DNA of 64,000 nt from Xanthomarina gelatinilytica (GCF_000348685.1 NZ_ANLA01000010.1:100861-164860), one strand, 5' to 3'; numbered from the stretch's first letter, positions 28,529 through 38,288 are shown. Made by a program: numbers and translations. Notes: generated by a model not told the origin, from the letters alone.

Positions 28529-31078
28529 ATGGATGATAATTTTTCCCCAAGAGTAAAAGATGTTATTGCTTACAGCAAAGAAGAAGCATTGCGTTTAGGC
28601 CATGACTTTATAGGTACCGAACATTTAATGCTTGGTTTGCTTCGTGATGGTAGTGGCAAAGCCATAAACATATTAAATGCACTAGAAATAGATTTAAATC
28701 ATTTAAGACGAAAAGTTGAGATATTAAGTCCTGCTAACCCTAACGTGGCTGTGGTTTCTAACGAAAAAAAGAACTTGCACCTAACCAGACAGGCAGAACG
28801 CGCTTTAAAAACAACCTTTTTGGAAGCCAAGTTATTTCAAAGCAATTCCATTAATACAGCGCATTTACTGCTCTGTATTTTAAGAAACGAAAACGATCCA
28901 ACTACCAAGCTGTTGAACAAGCTAAAAGTGGATTACGATAACGCAAAAGAACAATTTAAGTTTATGATAACGAACGAAGAAGATTATATAGAACCTAAAG
29001 CAGAATCGTTTCAAGATGATGATGCCAATATGGATGACGATACGTCTAAAGACAATCTGTTCAACTCTCCATCATCTAAAGCAAATAAAAAATCAAAAAC
29101 ACCTGTTTTGGATAATTTTGGTAGAGACCTTACTGCTATGGCAGAAGAAGGGAAACTCGATCCTGTAGTTGGTAGGGAAAAAGAAATTGAACGTGTCTCG
29201 CAAATTTTAAGTAGAAGAAAGAAAAACAACCCACTTTTAATTGGAGAACCTGGTGTTGGTAAATCTGCCATTGCCGAAGGTTTGGCAAATAGAATTGTTA
29301 AAAGAAAAGTCTCCAGGATTTTATTCAACAAACGTGTAGTAACACTGGACTTGGCTAGCTTGGTTGCTGGAACAAAATACCGAGGGCAATTTGAGGAACG
29401 CATGAAAGCCGTTATGAATGAACTGGAAAAAAATGACGATATCATTCTTTTTATAGACGAAATACACACCATTGTTGGAGCTGGAGGAGCTACAGGAAGC
29501 TTAGATGCTTCAAACATGTTTAAACCCGCTTTGGCTCGTGGAGAAATACAATGTGTTGGTGCAACCACTTTAGACGAGTACAGACAATATATTGAAAAAG
29601 ATGGTGCCTTGGAACGTCGTTTTCAAAAAGTGATTATTGAGCCTACCAGTGTTGAAGAAACCATAGAGATCTTAAACAACATCAAGGATAAATATGAAAC
29701 GCACCACAATGTAGATTACACACCTGAAGCTATTGAAGCTTGTGTAAAGCTAACAAACAGATACATGACAGATCGATTCTTGCCAGACAAAGCTATAGAC
29801 GCCTTGGACGAAGCAGGTTCCCGTGTGCACATTAAAAATATCAATGTCCCAAAACAGGTCTTGGAACTAGAAAAACAATTGGAAGCCGTAAAAGAAACCA
29901 AAACCACCGTTGTTAAAAAGCAGAAATACGAAGAAGCTGCCAAACTTAGGGACGACGAAAAACGCTTGGAGAAAGAATTGGCCGTAGCTCAAGAAAAATG
30001 GGAAGAAGAAACCAAGCTTCACCGTGAAATAGTAACAGAGGAAAATGTAGCAGATGTTGTATCCATGATGACTGGCATTCCCGTTAATAGAATTGCACAA
30101 ACAGAAAGCACCAAATTGGCTCAATTACCAGAACTGATAAAAGGTAAAGTCATTGGTCAGGACGATGCTGTTTCTAAGGTTGTAAAGGCTATTCAACGTA
30201 ACAGAGCCGGATTAAAAGACCCAAACAAACCCATTGGATCTTTTATATTTTTAGGTCAAACAGGAGTTGGAAAAACACAATTGGCCAAAGTTTTGTCCAA
30301 ACAACTATTTGACAGTGAAGACTCACTTGTCAGAATTGATATGAGCGAATATATGGAGAAATTTGCCATTTCCAGATTGGTTGGGGCCCCTCCAGGATAC
30401 GTTGGTTATGAAGAAGGAGGACAATTAACCGAAAAGATAAGACGCAAACCTTATGCCGTTGTATTATTGGATGAAATTGAAAAAGCGCATCCAGATGTCT
30501 TCAATATGCTTTTGCAAGTACTTGATGATGGTTATTTAACTGATAGTCTTGGAAGAAAAATTGATTTTAGAAATACCATCATTATCATGACCTCCAACAT
30601 AGGTTCCAGAAAGCTAAAAGATTTTGGAACTGGAGTTGGATTTGGTACAGCTTCGCAAAAAGCCCAAGAAGATGCCAATGCCAGAAGTGTAATTGAAAAT
30701 GCACTTAAAAAAGCTTTTGCACCTGAGTTTTTAAATAGAATTGACGATGTTATTGTTTTCAATGCCTTGGAGAGAGAGGACATTGACAAAATTATCGACA
30801 TTGAGCTTGAAAAATTAATAGAACGCATTAAAGCCTTAGGTTACACGCTTAAATTAAGCAAAAAAGCTAAAGATTACATTGCAGATAAAGGTTTTGACAA
30901 GCAGTATGGAGCCAGGCCACTTAAACGTGCCATTCAAAAATACATTGAAGATAAATTGGCTGAAGAAATTATAAACTCCAACATTCAGGAAGGCGATACC
31001 ATTGCCATGGATTTAGATAGTAAATCCCAAGAGTTAACAGTAAAAGTTGAGAAGGCAAAAAACACCACTAAATCTTAA
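28529..31078 (+). CDS. clpC: ATP-dependent Clp protease ATP-binding subunit ClpC
   Basis: An 849-residue Hsp100 unfoldase that feeds substrates to ClpP. Order: N-terminal repeat domain (about 1-150), AAA-1 with Walker A 'GEPGVGKSA' near residue 238, a middle UVR/coiled-coil part ('KYEEAAKLRDDEKRLEKEL', about 465-500) that marks ClpC rather than ClpB, AAA-2 with 'GQTGVGKTQ' near 576, and the D2-small domain to the end. The 259-bp AT-rich region shared with gyrA has no clear consensus promoter. A strong terminator follows. Confidence 0.96.
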   Translation: MDDNFSPRVKDVIAYSKEEALRLGHDFIGTEHLMLGLLRDGSGKAINILNALEIDLNHLRRKVEILSPANPNVAVVSNEKKNLHLTRQAERALKTTFLEAKLFQSNSINTAHLLLCILRNENDPTTKLLNKLKVDYDNAKEQFKFMITNEEDYIEPKAESFQDDDANMDDDTSKDNLFNSPSSKANKKSKTPVLDNFGRDLTAMAEEGKLDPVVGREKEIERVSQILSRRKKNNPLLIGEPGVGKSAIAEGLANRIVKRKVSRILFNKRVVTLDLASLVAGTKYRGQFEERMKAVMNELEKNDDIILFIDEIHTIVGAGGATGSLDASNMFKPALARGEIQCVGATTLDEYRQYIEKDGALERRFQKVIIEPTSVEETIEILNNIKDKYETHHNVDYTPEAIEACVKLTNRYMTDRFLPDKAIDALDEAGSRVHIKNINVPKQVLELEKQLEAVKETKTTVVKKQKYEEAAKLRDDEKRLEKELAVAQEKWEEETKLHREIVTEENVADVVSMMTGIPVNRIAQTESTKLAQLPELIKGKVIGQDDAVSKVVKAIQRNRAGLKDPNKPIGSFIFLGQTGVGKTQLAKVLSKQLFDSEDSLVRIDMSEYMEKFAISRLVGAPPGYVGYEEGGQLTEKIRRKPYAVVLLDEIEKAHPDVFNMLLQVLDDGYLTDSLGRKIDFRNTIIIMTSNIGSRKLKDFGTGVGFGTASQKAQEDANARSVIENALKKAFAPEFLNRIDDVIVFNALEREDIDKIIDIELEKLIERIKALGYTLKLSKKAKDYIADKGFDKQYGARPLKRAIQKYIEDKLAEEIINSNIQEGDTIAMDLDSKSQELTVKVEKAKNTTKS

Positions 31079-31100
31079 CTTTTTAAAAGCTTATTACATT

Positions 31101-31136
31101 AAAAAACGCCATTAAAATAATTCATGGCGTTTTTTA
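31101..31136 (+). terminator. intrinsic terminator of clpC
   Basis: Perfect 12-bp stem AAAAAACGCCAT/ATGGCGTTTTTT with an 11-nt loop, ending in a T run. Confidence 0.9.
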
Positions 31137-31184
31137 ATTCCGTAATTGTTTATTTACTAATTTTACTATATAAATAATCTTGTT

Positions 31185-31556
31185 ATGTCAAATATCATTA
31201 GTTTACCATTTGGCACAGTTTCCATGCACGACAACTATATGGTTGCGGTTATGAACGAAGGCGTAACAGTAAACCCTGAAATTAACAGCGTTTTAGAAGA
31301 GTTGGCAGTAAACCATTTCCAAGACAAAAAATTTGTATATATAACCCATAGAGTCAACTCTTATTCGGTTGATCCCAATATCTATTTTAAAACTTCACAA
31401 ATACCCAATTTAGTCGGATTTGCCGTGGTTTTGGGTAGAAAGATAAGATTGGACAACCTGGCTTTGGAAAAAATGTTTTTTTCGAAACCCTTTAAAAGTT
31501 TTAAGTCGCTTAACAAAGCTATAGAATGGGCAAACGAATTGTGCGCTAAGACTTAA
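31185..31556 (+). CDS. small SpoIIAA/STAS-like protein
   Basis: 123 residues, cytoplasmic, no signal peptide. The alternation of short beta strands and helices ('YMVAVMNEGVTVNPEINSVL', 'KKFVYITHRVNSYSVDP', 'VGFAVVLGRK', 'KSFKSLNKAIEWANEL') resembles the SpoIIAA-like/STAS fold found in small flavobacterial proteins; I assign the fold only tentatively and no function. Its stop codon overlaps the convergent hutH stop codon within TTAA (31553-31556). Confidence 0.7.
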   Translation: MSNIISLPFGTVSMHDNYMVAVMNEGVTVNPEINSVLEELAVNHFQDKKFVYITHRVNSYSVDPNIYFKTSQIPNLVGFAVVLGRKIRLDNLALEKMFFSKPFKSFKSLNKAIEWANELCAKT

Positions 31557-33061
31557 AACAACTCGTTACTATCCACTTGTAAATTATTTAAAAACACAAT
31601 GGAGTTGTCAATATCTTTATAAAGTTCCCTGTCAAAAGCCACAAAAGGGACTTCCGTTCTATACACATTCAAAAATCTTTCCAAAAACCCTGAAGATTTT
31701 AAAGGAGCTCTCAAACACAAGGCTTGAGATGCGTTAAACAGCTCAATGGCCAACACACGTTTTACATTATCTATCAATCTATATGCTTGTGTTGCAGCAT
31801 TGGCTCCCATACTCACATGGTCTTCCTGGCCATTGCTTGAAACAATACTGTCTATACTTGCTGGTGCAGCCAATTGTTTGTTGGCACTTACTATACTTGC
31901 TGCTGTATATTGTGGAATCATAAACCCAGAATTCAATCCTGGACTATCAACCAAAAACGCTGGCAATCCCCTTAATCCTGAAACCAACTGAAACACACGT
32001 CTTTCTGAAATATTTCCTAACTCTGCCATAGCTATCTTTAAATAATCCAAAGCCAAGGCTAAAGGCTGGCCGTGAAAATTACCTCCAGAGATAATTTCAT
32101 CTTCTTGAGAAAAAATATTTGGATTATCAGTTACCGAGTTAATTTCAGTGATAAAAGTTTTTTCCACGAAAGACAAAGTATCTTTACTTGCGCCATGAAC
32201 TTGTGGCATACATCTAAAAGAATATGGGTCTTGTACATGTATTTTTTCTTGTTGAATCAACTCACTACCTTCCAAGAATTCCCTAATACGTTCGGCCGTT
32301 TTTAACTGACCGTTGTGTGGTCTTACCAAATGAACCAACTCATTAAAAGGTTCTATCCTTCCATCAAAAGCATCTAAAGAGATACTTCCTATTAAATCGG
32401 CAAAATAAGAAAGCTTATAAGACTCAAACAACAAATAAATGCCATAAGCACTCATAAACTGCGTGCCGTTCAATAGTGCCAAACCTTCTTTGGACTGCAT
32501 GGTAATTGGCTCCCAATTTAACTCTTTTAAAATGGCCTCTCCAGAATAAAGTTTGCCTTTATAAAACACCTCTCCTTTTCCTATTAACGGTAAAGCCAAA
32601 TGTGCTAAAGGAGCTAAATCTCCTGATGCTCCCAAAGAGCCTTGTGTGAATATTTTTGGGTAAATACCAAAGTTATAAAAATCCACCAAACGCTCTACCG
32701 TTTGCAGTTGCACACCACTATGTCCATAACTTAAAGACTGGATTTTAAGCAAAAGCATTAACCTTACTATAGGTTGTGGCACTTCTTCTCCAGTTCCACA
32801 AGCATGTGACATCATTAAATTCTCTTGCAACTTTGTTAGGTTCTCTTTAGTTATTTTCACATTATACAAAGAACCAAAACCCGTATTTATGCCATATATG
32901 GGAAGATCCTGACTTTTCAGTTTTTCATTTAAATAGGTCCTGCAATTGGTAATCTTATCTTTTACTTCGTTAGAAAGCTCCAATTGCAAATTATCTGAAA
33001 CAATGCTGTAGAGCGTTTTTAAATCCAGTTCTTTAGTAGAGATGTAGTGCTTGTTGTCCAT
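31553..33061 (-). CDS. hutH: histidine ammonia-lyase
   Basis: 502 residues, aromatic amino acid lyase family; deaminates L-histidine to trans-urocanate. The self-forming MIO cofactor triad Ala145-Ser146-Gly147 is in 'GSLGASGDLAPLAHL', the active-site Tyr is in 'YGINTGFG' (residue 56), and Ser85-His86 in 'MMSHACGTG' fits a histidine rather than a tyrosine or phenylalanine lyase. The start 'MDNKHYISTKEL' (33061) is the first ATG; an in-frame TTG 21 nt upstream is not needed. No hutU, hutI or hutG lie nearby, so it is an orphan. Confidence 0.92.
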   Translation of the reverse strand: MDNKHYISTKELDLKTLYSIVSDNLQLELSNEVKDKITNCRTYLNEKLKSQDLPIYGINTGFGSLYNVKITKENLTKLQENLMMSHACGTGEEVPQPIVRLMLLLKIQSLSYGHSGVQLQTVERLVDFYNFGIYPKIFTQGSLGASGDLAPLAHLALPLIGKGEVFYKGKLYSGEAILKELNWEPITMQSKEGLALLNGTQFMSAYGIYLLFESYKLSYFADLIGSISLDAFDGRIEPFNELVHLVRPHNGQLKTAERIREFLEGSELIQQEKIHVQDPYSFRCMPQVHGASKDTLSFVEKTFITEINSVTDNPNIFSQEDEIISGGNFHGQPLALALDYLKIAMAELGNISERRVFQLVSGLRGLPAFLVDSPGLNSGFMIPQYTAASIVSANKQLAAPASIDSIVSSNGQEDHVSMGANAATQAYRLIDNVKRVLAIELFNASQALCLRAPLKSSGFLERFLNVYRTEVPFVAFDRELYKDIDNSIVFLNNLQVDSNELF

Positions 33062-33136
33062 GTTAAATTTAATTGGTTTCAAAATTCAACATTACAAATC
33101 TTTTATGCAAACATTTGTTAATAATTAACTGGAATG

Positions 33137-33166
33137 TTGAAAATTCTAATTAAACCTTTATTTTTG
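33137..33166 (+). promoter_or_regulatory. promoter of the TlpA-type lipoprotein gene
   Basis: TTG (33137-33139), 19 nt, TATTTTTG (33159-33166); both elements and the spacing fit the Bacteroidota consensus. The ATG follows 20 nt later. Confidence 0.7.
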
Positions 33167-33186
33167 ATAAAAATAAATAACCAACA

Positions 33187-34221
33187 ATGAAAAAAATTTT
33201 ATATCTATTACTTGCAATTGCAGTTATCTCTTGCCAAGAAGAACCTAAAGATTACGTTACGTTTTCGGGGAAAATAATCAATAAAAACAGCGACTCCATA
33301 GTTTTAAGAACACGCGATTACTCTAAAACCATTAAAGTGAATGAAGATGGCACATTTAGCGATACCTTGAAAGTGGATACAGGTATTTACAACTTTTTTG
33401 ATGGTAGTGAGAGCACAAATGTCTTTCTAAAAAATGGGTTTGATATCAACATGACTTTAGACACCAAAGAATTTGACGAAACCATAACTTATACTGGAAC
33501 AGGAGCTGAACACAGTAATTTTTTGGCTGAAAAATCCTTAAAAGAAGAAGAATTGCTGGATATGGACGAGTTAAGTACCATTACAGAAATGGATGAGCTT
33601 GACAAAGCGATGGAAAACATTAAAACAGAATTAAGTGAGTTTTATGCATCTAAAACTGGAATAGACTCTTCTTTAACAAACAATGCCGTTAAAGACATTG
33701 AGCCCATGTTGAAATTTTATAGAAGCTACTTGGCAGATGCCATTACCTTGAAAAAAGATCTACCAAAAGGTGCGCCATCTCCAACATTTGAAGATTACGA
33801 AAACGTAGATGGAACCACTACATCTTTTGAAGATTTAAAAGGGAAATACACATATATAGACGTTTGGGCTACTTGGTGTGGACCATGTAAAGCTGAAATC
33901 CCTTCATTAAAAGCACTGGAGAAAGAATACCATGACAAAAACATCCAGTTTTTAAGTTTATCCATTGATGACGACAGGTCTCATGGTGGATCTTGGGACA
34001 AAGCCCGTGAAGATTGGAAAGCCATGATAGCTGAAAAAGAATTGGGTGGAATTCAATTATTCGCGCCTAATGGCTGGCAAACCCCTTTTGTAAGGGAATA
34101 TAAAATCAACGGGATTCCTAGATTTATTTTAATAGATCCAGATGGAAACATCGTGACTCCAGATGCTCCAAGACCTTCCAGTGAAAAACTGAAAGAGTTG
34201 TTTGACTCTTTAAACATTTAA
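33187..34221 (+). CDS. TlpA-type thioredoxin-fold lipoprotein
   Basis: 344 residues. The N-terminus 'LAIAVISCQEEP' is a lipobox with Cys16, so the mature protein is membrane-anchored in the envelope. A DUF4369-like beta-rich domain (about 22-105) precedes a helical linker, and a TlpA/AhpC-TSA thioredoxin domain (about 195-344) carries the redox pair Cys231 and Cys234 in 'WATWCGPCKAEIP'. 'GIPRFILIDPDG' holds the cis-Pro. It probably reduces or isomerises disulfides of periplasmic proteins. It has its own promoter and a terminator shared with nnrD. Confidence 0.92.
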   Translation: MKKILYLLLAIAVISCQEEPKDYVTFSGKIINKNSDSIVLRTRDYSKTIKVNEDGTFSDTLKVDTGIYNFFDGSESTNVFLKNGFDINMTLDTKEFDETITYTGTGAEHSNFLAEKSLKEEELLDMDELSTITEMDELDKAMENIKTELSEFYASKTGIDSSLTNNAVKDIEPMLKFYRSYLADAITLKKDLPKGAPSPTFEDYENVDGTTTSFEDLKGKYTYIDVWATWCGPCKAEIPSLKALEKEYHDKNIQFLSLSIDDDRSHGGSWDKAREDWKAMIAEKELGGIQLFAPNGWQTPFVREYKINGIPRFILIDPDGNIVTPDAPRPSSEKLKELFDSLNI

Positions 34222-34241
34222 ATCAACTTTTAAAATACCAT

Positions 34242-34277
34242 AAATAAAGCCACTCAACAGAGTGGCTTTATTTATTT
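34242..34277. terminator. bidirectional terminator between tlpA-like gene and nnrD
   Basis: Stem AAATAAAGCCACTC/GAGTGGCTTTATTT with an AACA loop. The right arm overlaps the nnrD stop codon. Confidence 0.85.
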
Positions 34278-35831
34278 CTTTTTATTCTCTTTAGCATTAG
34301 TTTCTTCTTGAGGTGGTTCTGGCTGCCAAAATAAATCTAAGTAAGCATCTCCAATTGTTTCAATAACATGACTGGCAATTAAACTTTGATAACCTGTTTT
34401 CTCAACAGCAATATCAGCCGATTTCCCATGTAAATAGACTCCAAAAATAGCAGCAACCAACGGATTGTATCCTTGTGCCAACAAACCAGTAATTACACCT
34501 GTTAAAACATCTCCAGTGCCACCAGTTGCCAAACCTGGATTTCCAGTGGTATTTACATAAAGTTTATCTTCCAAAACTGTAATGGTATTGGCTCCTTTAA
34601 TTACAACCAAAACTTGGTGCTTTTTTGAAAAGGCCTTGGTTTTATTAAGTTTATCAAAATCGTCTTTCCAAGTACCAATTAAACGTTCCAGTTCTTTTGG
34701 ATGTGGTGTTAAAATAGATCCTTCTGGTAAAAATTTCAACAAAGTTTTCTTTTTGGATAAAATATTCAAAGCATCGGCATCCACTACCAAAGGTGCTTTG
34801 TTTTTTCTAAGGAAATCTTCAAAAGCTATAATGGTTTTATCATGGGTTCCCAAACCAACACCTATACCAACAGCCGAAGGATTGAAATTCACTGCTATTT
34901 GGGTAATTAGTTCCTCATCGGTATCAGTCACAACCATAGCTTCCGGAAATGAGGTTTGCATAATTTGGTATCCACATTTTGGTAAGAATACCGTTACTAA
35001 GCCAGCACCTGAAGCTAAAGTAGCACGACTAGCCAGGGCTGCTGCACCTATTTTACCATAACTGCCACCAACAATTAAAGCATGTCCATAATGGCCTTTA
35101 TTGGTGTATTTTTTTCTTGGTTTATAGAGGGTGAGCACTTCCTGTTTACCAATAAGTTCTGCTTCGGTTTCAGTTTTCATTAAAAACTCCCTGTCAATAC
35201 CAATATCCAATACTTCCCACTCTTTAGAATATTTTGCTGTATCTGGTAAAAAGAATACCAATTTAGGCGATTGGAAACTTAAAGTAAAGTTTGCCCAAAC
35301 CACGCCATCTTCATCTTTTGGCACTTGATCTGTGTGCAAGCCAGATGGAATATCAATGGCCAAAGTAAAGGCTTTTGACGTTTTAAAGTGCTGAAAGAGT
35401 TGTTTTACCCAATCGCCTACTTCCCTATTTAAACCTATACCAAAAACTGCATCAATAATTATATCGTCTGCTTCAATGGGTGGAAAGTCGTCTTTACAGC
35501 TTAACAAGGTTGGCCATTCTTTGGTAACATGCTTAATTTTATCGTAATTAATCAAAAAATCCTTCGAACGTTTATCGCTACAATTTACTACATAGGTATG
35601 CACATTGTAACCATAGGTCACCAAATGTCTTGCAACCACCAAACCATCTCCTCCATTATTACCAATGCCACAAAACACATGTATGGGCACTTGTGCTCCT
35701 TGCATTCTGGTATGCAGCCAATTAAATATTTGGATGCCTGCACGTTCCATAAGTTCCGTAGAGGAAATATCTTGTGTTTTGGTTGTTAATTTATCACCTT
35801 CGTAAACTTGTTCTTTGGATAGTATTTTCAT
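34272..35831 (-). CDS. nnrD: bifunctional NAD(P)H-hydrate repair enzyme (epimerase and dehydratase)
   Basis: 519 residues. The N-terminal YjeF_N/NnrE domain (about 1-215, with 'FCGIGNNGGDGLVVARHL' and 'DAVFGIGLNREV') epimerises R- and S-NADHX. The C-terminal ribokinase-like NnrD domain (about 225-505, with 'GHALIVGGSYGKIGAAALAS', 'VVDADALNIL', 'TPHPKELERLIG', 'ATGGTGDVLTGVI') dehydrates S-NAD(P)HX using ADP or ATP. The fused form is the usual bacterial arrangement. Monocistronic, convergent with the TlpA gene. Confidence 0.95.
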   Translation of the reverse strand: MKILSKEQVYEGDKLTTKTQDISSTELMERAGIQIFNWLHTRMQGAQVPIHVFCGIGNNGGDGLVVARHLVTYGYNVHTYVVNCSDKRSKDFLINYDKIKHVTKEWPTLLSCKDDFPPIEADDIIIDAVFGIGLNREVGDWVKQLFQHFKTSKAFTLAIDIPSGLHTDQVPKDEDGVVWANFTLSFQSPKLVFFLPDTAKYSKEWEVLDIGIDREFLMKTETEAELIGKQEVLTLYKPRKKYTNKGHYGHALIVGGSYGKIGAAALASRATLASGAGLVTVFLPKCGYQIMQTSFPEAMVVTDTDEELITQIAVNFNPSAVGIGVGLGTHDKTIIAFEDFLRKNKAPLVVDADALNILSKKKTLLKFLPEGSILTPHPKELERLIGTWKDDFDKLNKTKAFSKKHQVLVVIKGANTITVLEDKLYVNTTGNPGLATGGTGDVLTGVITGLLAQGYNPLVAAIFGVYLHGKSADIAVEKTGYQSLIASHVIETIGDAYLDLFWQPEPPQEETNAKENKKK

Positions 35832-35912
35832 GTAATGATATTCTTTTTCAATTGTTTTAAGAAATCTGTAAGTCTTTCAAAAATACAGTTAATTTTATAT
35901 TCAGTAAAATAA

Positions 35913-35920
35913 TACTTTTG
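35913..35920 (+). promoter_or_regulatory. -7 box for the GNAT gene
   Basis: TACTTTTG, exact TAnnTTTG, 33 nt before the ATG at 35954. It covers an in-frame TTG (35918), which is therefore unlikely to be the start. Confidence 0.5.
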
Positions 35921-35953
35921 AATTTGAAAAAAGCTGTCAACCAAAATTTAAAG

Positions 35954-36469
35954 ATGACAAACATTACAAAAGCAAGCATGAAGGATTGCGACTTACTTGT
36001 TTCCATTGGAAGGCAATCTTTTTTGGAGTCTCATGGCAGCAGCGCACCAACAAAAGACATTGCAAATTATATAGATTCAAAATTTACAAGACAGCATTTT
36101 GAAACAGAAATGCAAGAGGCAAATACCTTTTTCTACCTGTTGCAATACCATGAAAAACCAATTGGTTACTCAAAAATCACTATAAATGCTTCACAAAAAA
36201 ACATTACCTTTGCAGAGGTTGCAAAATTGGAAAGATTATACATACTGCAAGAATTTCATCATTTAAAACTAGGCTTGGAACTTTTTAGTTTTAATGTGAA
36301 ACTTTCCAAACAACATAAGCAACTTGGCATGTGGTTATATGTATGGGTGGAAAACAAAAAAGCCATTGCTTTTTATGACAAAGCGGGATTTAGAATAATT
36401 GGAAGTTACGATTTTAAAATTTCTGAAACGCATTCAAACCCGAATCATCAAATGCTTTTAACGTTTTAA
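35954..36469 (+). CDS. GNAT family N-acetyltransferase
   Basis: 171 residues. The order of elements fits GNAT: 'ASMKDCDLLVSIGRQSFLES', 'YLLQYHEKPIGYSKI', 'VAKLERLYILQEFHHLKLGLELFSF' (the acetyl-CoA pyrophosphate loop is degenerate here, with HHLKLG where R/QxxGxG/A is usual) and the C-terminal 'KAIAFYDKAGFRIIGSYDF', the 'AxxFYxKxGF' signature. Substrate unknown. The start 'MTNITKASMKD' is favoured by the promoter position. Confidence 0.88.
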   Translation: MTNITKASMKDCDLLVSIGRQSFLESHGSSAPTKDIANYIDSKFTRQHFETEMQEANTFFYLLQYHEKPIGYSKITINASQKNITFAEVAKLERLYILQEFHHLKLGLELFSFNVKLSKQHKQLGMWLYVWVENKKAIAFYDKAGFRIIGSYDFKISETHSNPNHQMLLTF

Positions 36470-36498
36470 ACAACCAAAAAAGAAAAGAATAAAATAAA

Positions 36499-38133
36499 TC
36501 AATCCAAATTAGGCAAAACAAAATCGTCCAAAGCACTTTTTTCTTTCATTAGCTTTTCAATCTCTTCAGATGTGCGTGGTGCTTCAGCAGAAAGATTGAC
36601 CGGACCATCTTCTGTGATTAATATATCGTCTTCAATACGCACACCAATTCCCCACCATTTTTCATCGCAATCGCTTCCTTTAGGAATGTATATCCCAGGC
36701 TCCACTGTAATTACCATATTAGGTTCAAAAGCGCCATATAATCCGGCATCGTGCACATCCAAACCTATATAGTGGGAAGTGCCATGAGGGAAATATTTTC
36801 TGGATTCTTCGGCAGTTTTAATAATACCCAACTCCAATAACCCTTGGGTTATAATATCCCTTCCAACTGTATCTGTGGCATTGTGTGGGTTTCCAACTAC
36901 TGCTGCAGCGATACCAGCTTCTTGTGCCTTATACACCAAATCGTAAATGAGTTTTTGCTCTTTAGTAAATTTGCCGTTTGCAGGAATGGTCCTTGTAACA
37001 TCTGCTGTATAACCATGATATTCGGCTCCTAAATCCATTAAAACCAAATCGTTTTCAACATGCATTTTACTATTGTCTATATAGTGTAACACACAGGCGT
37101 TATTACCTGCTCCAACAATACTTGGGTAACCTTCGTACTCGCTACCGTATTTTTTATACACGTATTCATGAACTCCTTGAATTTCGGTTTCAGACATGCC
37201 AGGATGCATGGCTTTCATTATTTCGCGCTGTCCCATGGCCGAAATCCGAATGGCCTTGGTTAGCAATACCATTTCTTCTGGAGTTTTTATTTGTCTTAAG
37301 GCTCCCATAATGGTTGATAATGTCTTTATATCCAAGTTACTTCTAGGGGTTTCTGCCTCTATCTTGATAACTTGTTGTTTTAATTCAATGCGTGTCTTGT
37401 TATCTGTAGTATTTACATATTCTGAAATTATTTTATCCTCTTTTAATTCTGGATAATATTGTATGGCTCTACCTAAATCCTTAATTAAATTGTCACTGTT
37501 TTCTGTGTTGGTGGTTTTAATCATTTCATAAGCACGTTCTTTTATAGGGTTTGGAAAACTTGTTTCATTGTAGTTCACTTGCTGTTTAAACGTTTCTACC
37601 AAACTATATAAATCGGCTGGATTACGTTTGGAATCCCTATAATCATTTTCAAAATCAAAAAACATCACTTTATCAAAAGCGCTATAGTCAATCCCCGAAT
37701 TTTTAAATTCCGTTCCAAAAAACACCATATCAAAACCCAATTCCTTTTTGGCTCCTTCAACCCCTAAGCGTCTTCCATTGTAAAGTTCCATTCTAGCATT
37801 TTTTTCTTGAACATAAAGTATGTCTTTATAACTGTTGCCTTCTGGACTGGTTTGTTCTTCCGAAAAAATAACCAAGACAGCATGAGGTTCTTTAAAACCG
37901 GTTAAATAATAAAAATTGGGATCTTGATGGTATACGTAATCTACATCGTTTGCTCTATTCCTTATGGGATTGGCAAATAAAACAGCGACACTGTTTTCAG
38001 GCATTTTTTCCCTAAAGGCATCTCTTCGGCTTTTGTGGAAATCGGAACTCAAATAATCGGTTGGATTACCATCTTGAGCAAAAATCAATATTGAGAACAA
38101 ACAAGTAAAAAGTGTAGTAATTGAAAGTTTCAT
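36499..38133 (-). CDS. exported aminopeptidase P (Xaa-Pro aminopeptidase)
   Basis: 544 residues, M24B family, removing the N-terminal residue from Xaa-Pro peptides. The signal peptide runs to about residue 20 ('LFSILIFAQ'). An AMP_N domain follows ('FHKSRRDAFREKMP' onward, with 'QDPNFYYLTGFKEPHAVL'), then the pita-bread domain. The metal ligands are visible as 'LVLMDLGAEYHGYTADVTRT', 'HGTSHYIGLDVHD', 'ITVEPGIY' and 'IRIEDDIL' (here 'VRIEDD'). The start at 38133 puts the signal peptide at the N-terminus; earlier in-frame starts would bury it. It likely cooperates with the S9 peptidase type in periplasmic peptide breakdown. Confidence 0.92.
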   Translation of the reverse strand: MKLSITTLFTCLFSILIFAQDGNPTDYLSSDFHKSRRDAFREKMPENSVAVLFANPIRNRANDVDYVYHQDPNFYYLTGFKEPHAVLVIFSEEQTSPEGNSYKDILYVQEKNARMELYNGRRLGVEGAKKELGFDMVFFGTEFKNSGIDYSAFDKVMFFDFENDYRDSKRNPADLYSLVETFKQQVNYNETSFPNPIKERAYEMIKTTNTENSDNLIKDLGRAIQYYPELKEDKIISEYVNTTDNKTRIELKQQVIKIEAETPRSNLDIKTLSTIMGALRQIKTPEEMVLLTKAIRISAMGQREIMKAMHPGMSETEIQGVHEYVYKKYGSEYEGYPSIVGAGNNACVLHYIDNSKMHVENDLVLMDLGAEYHGYTADVTRTIPANGKFTKEQKLIYDLVYKAQEAGIAAAVVGNPHNATDTVGRDIITQGLLELGIIKTAEESRKYFPHGTSHYIGLDVHDAGLYGAFEPNMVITVEPGIYIPKGSDCDEKWWGIGVRIEDDILITEDGPVNLSAEAPRTSEEIEKLMKEKSALDDFVLPNLD

Positions 38134-38174
38134 CTGGAAAGGTTTTAATAATAAACTAAAATACTTGATTATTA

Positions 38175-38208
38175 TAAAGGTATTGGTAAATACTTTAAAA
38201 ATTAACAA
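38175..38208 (-). promoter_or_regulatory. possible promoter of the aminopeptidase P gene
   Basis: Minus strand: TTG (38208-38206), 23 nt, TACCTTTA (38182-38175). The spacing is at the upper limit and the last base of the box deviates. It lies upstream of the chosen start at 38133. Confidence 0.35.
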
Positions 38209-38252
38209 ATTTTTAATGGAAGGTCCATTCCTTAATTACAGATATTTTTTGA

Positions 38253-38260
38253 TACTTTTG
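38253..38260 (+). promoter_or_regulatory. -7 box for gcvT
   Basis: TACTTTTG, exact TAnnTTTG. Transcription from it would give a leader of about 77 nt before the gcvT ATG. Confidence 0.5.
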
Positions 38261-38288
38261 CGCGACAATACTATTTAATCTAACTAAG

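Noticed and set aside
29011..29568. A 185-codon open frame antisense to clpC.
   Set aside because: Lies wholly inside a strongly conserved AAA+ coding region; composition is that of a reverse-strand shadow and no start or promoter signal is seen.
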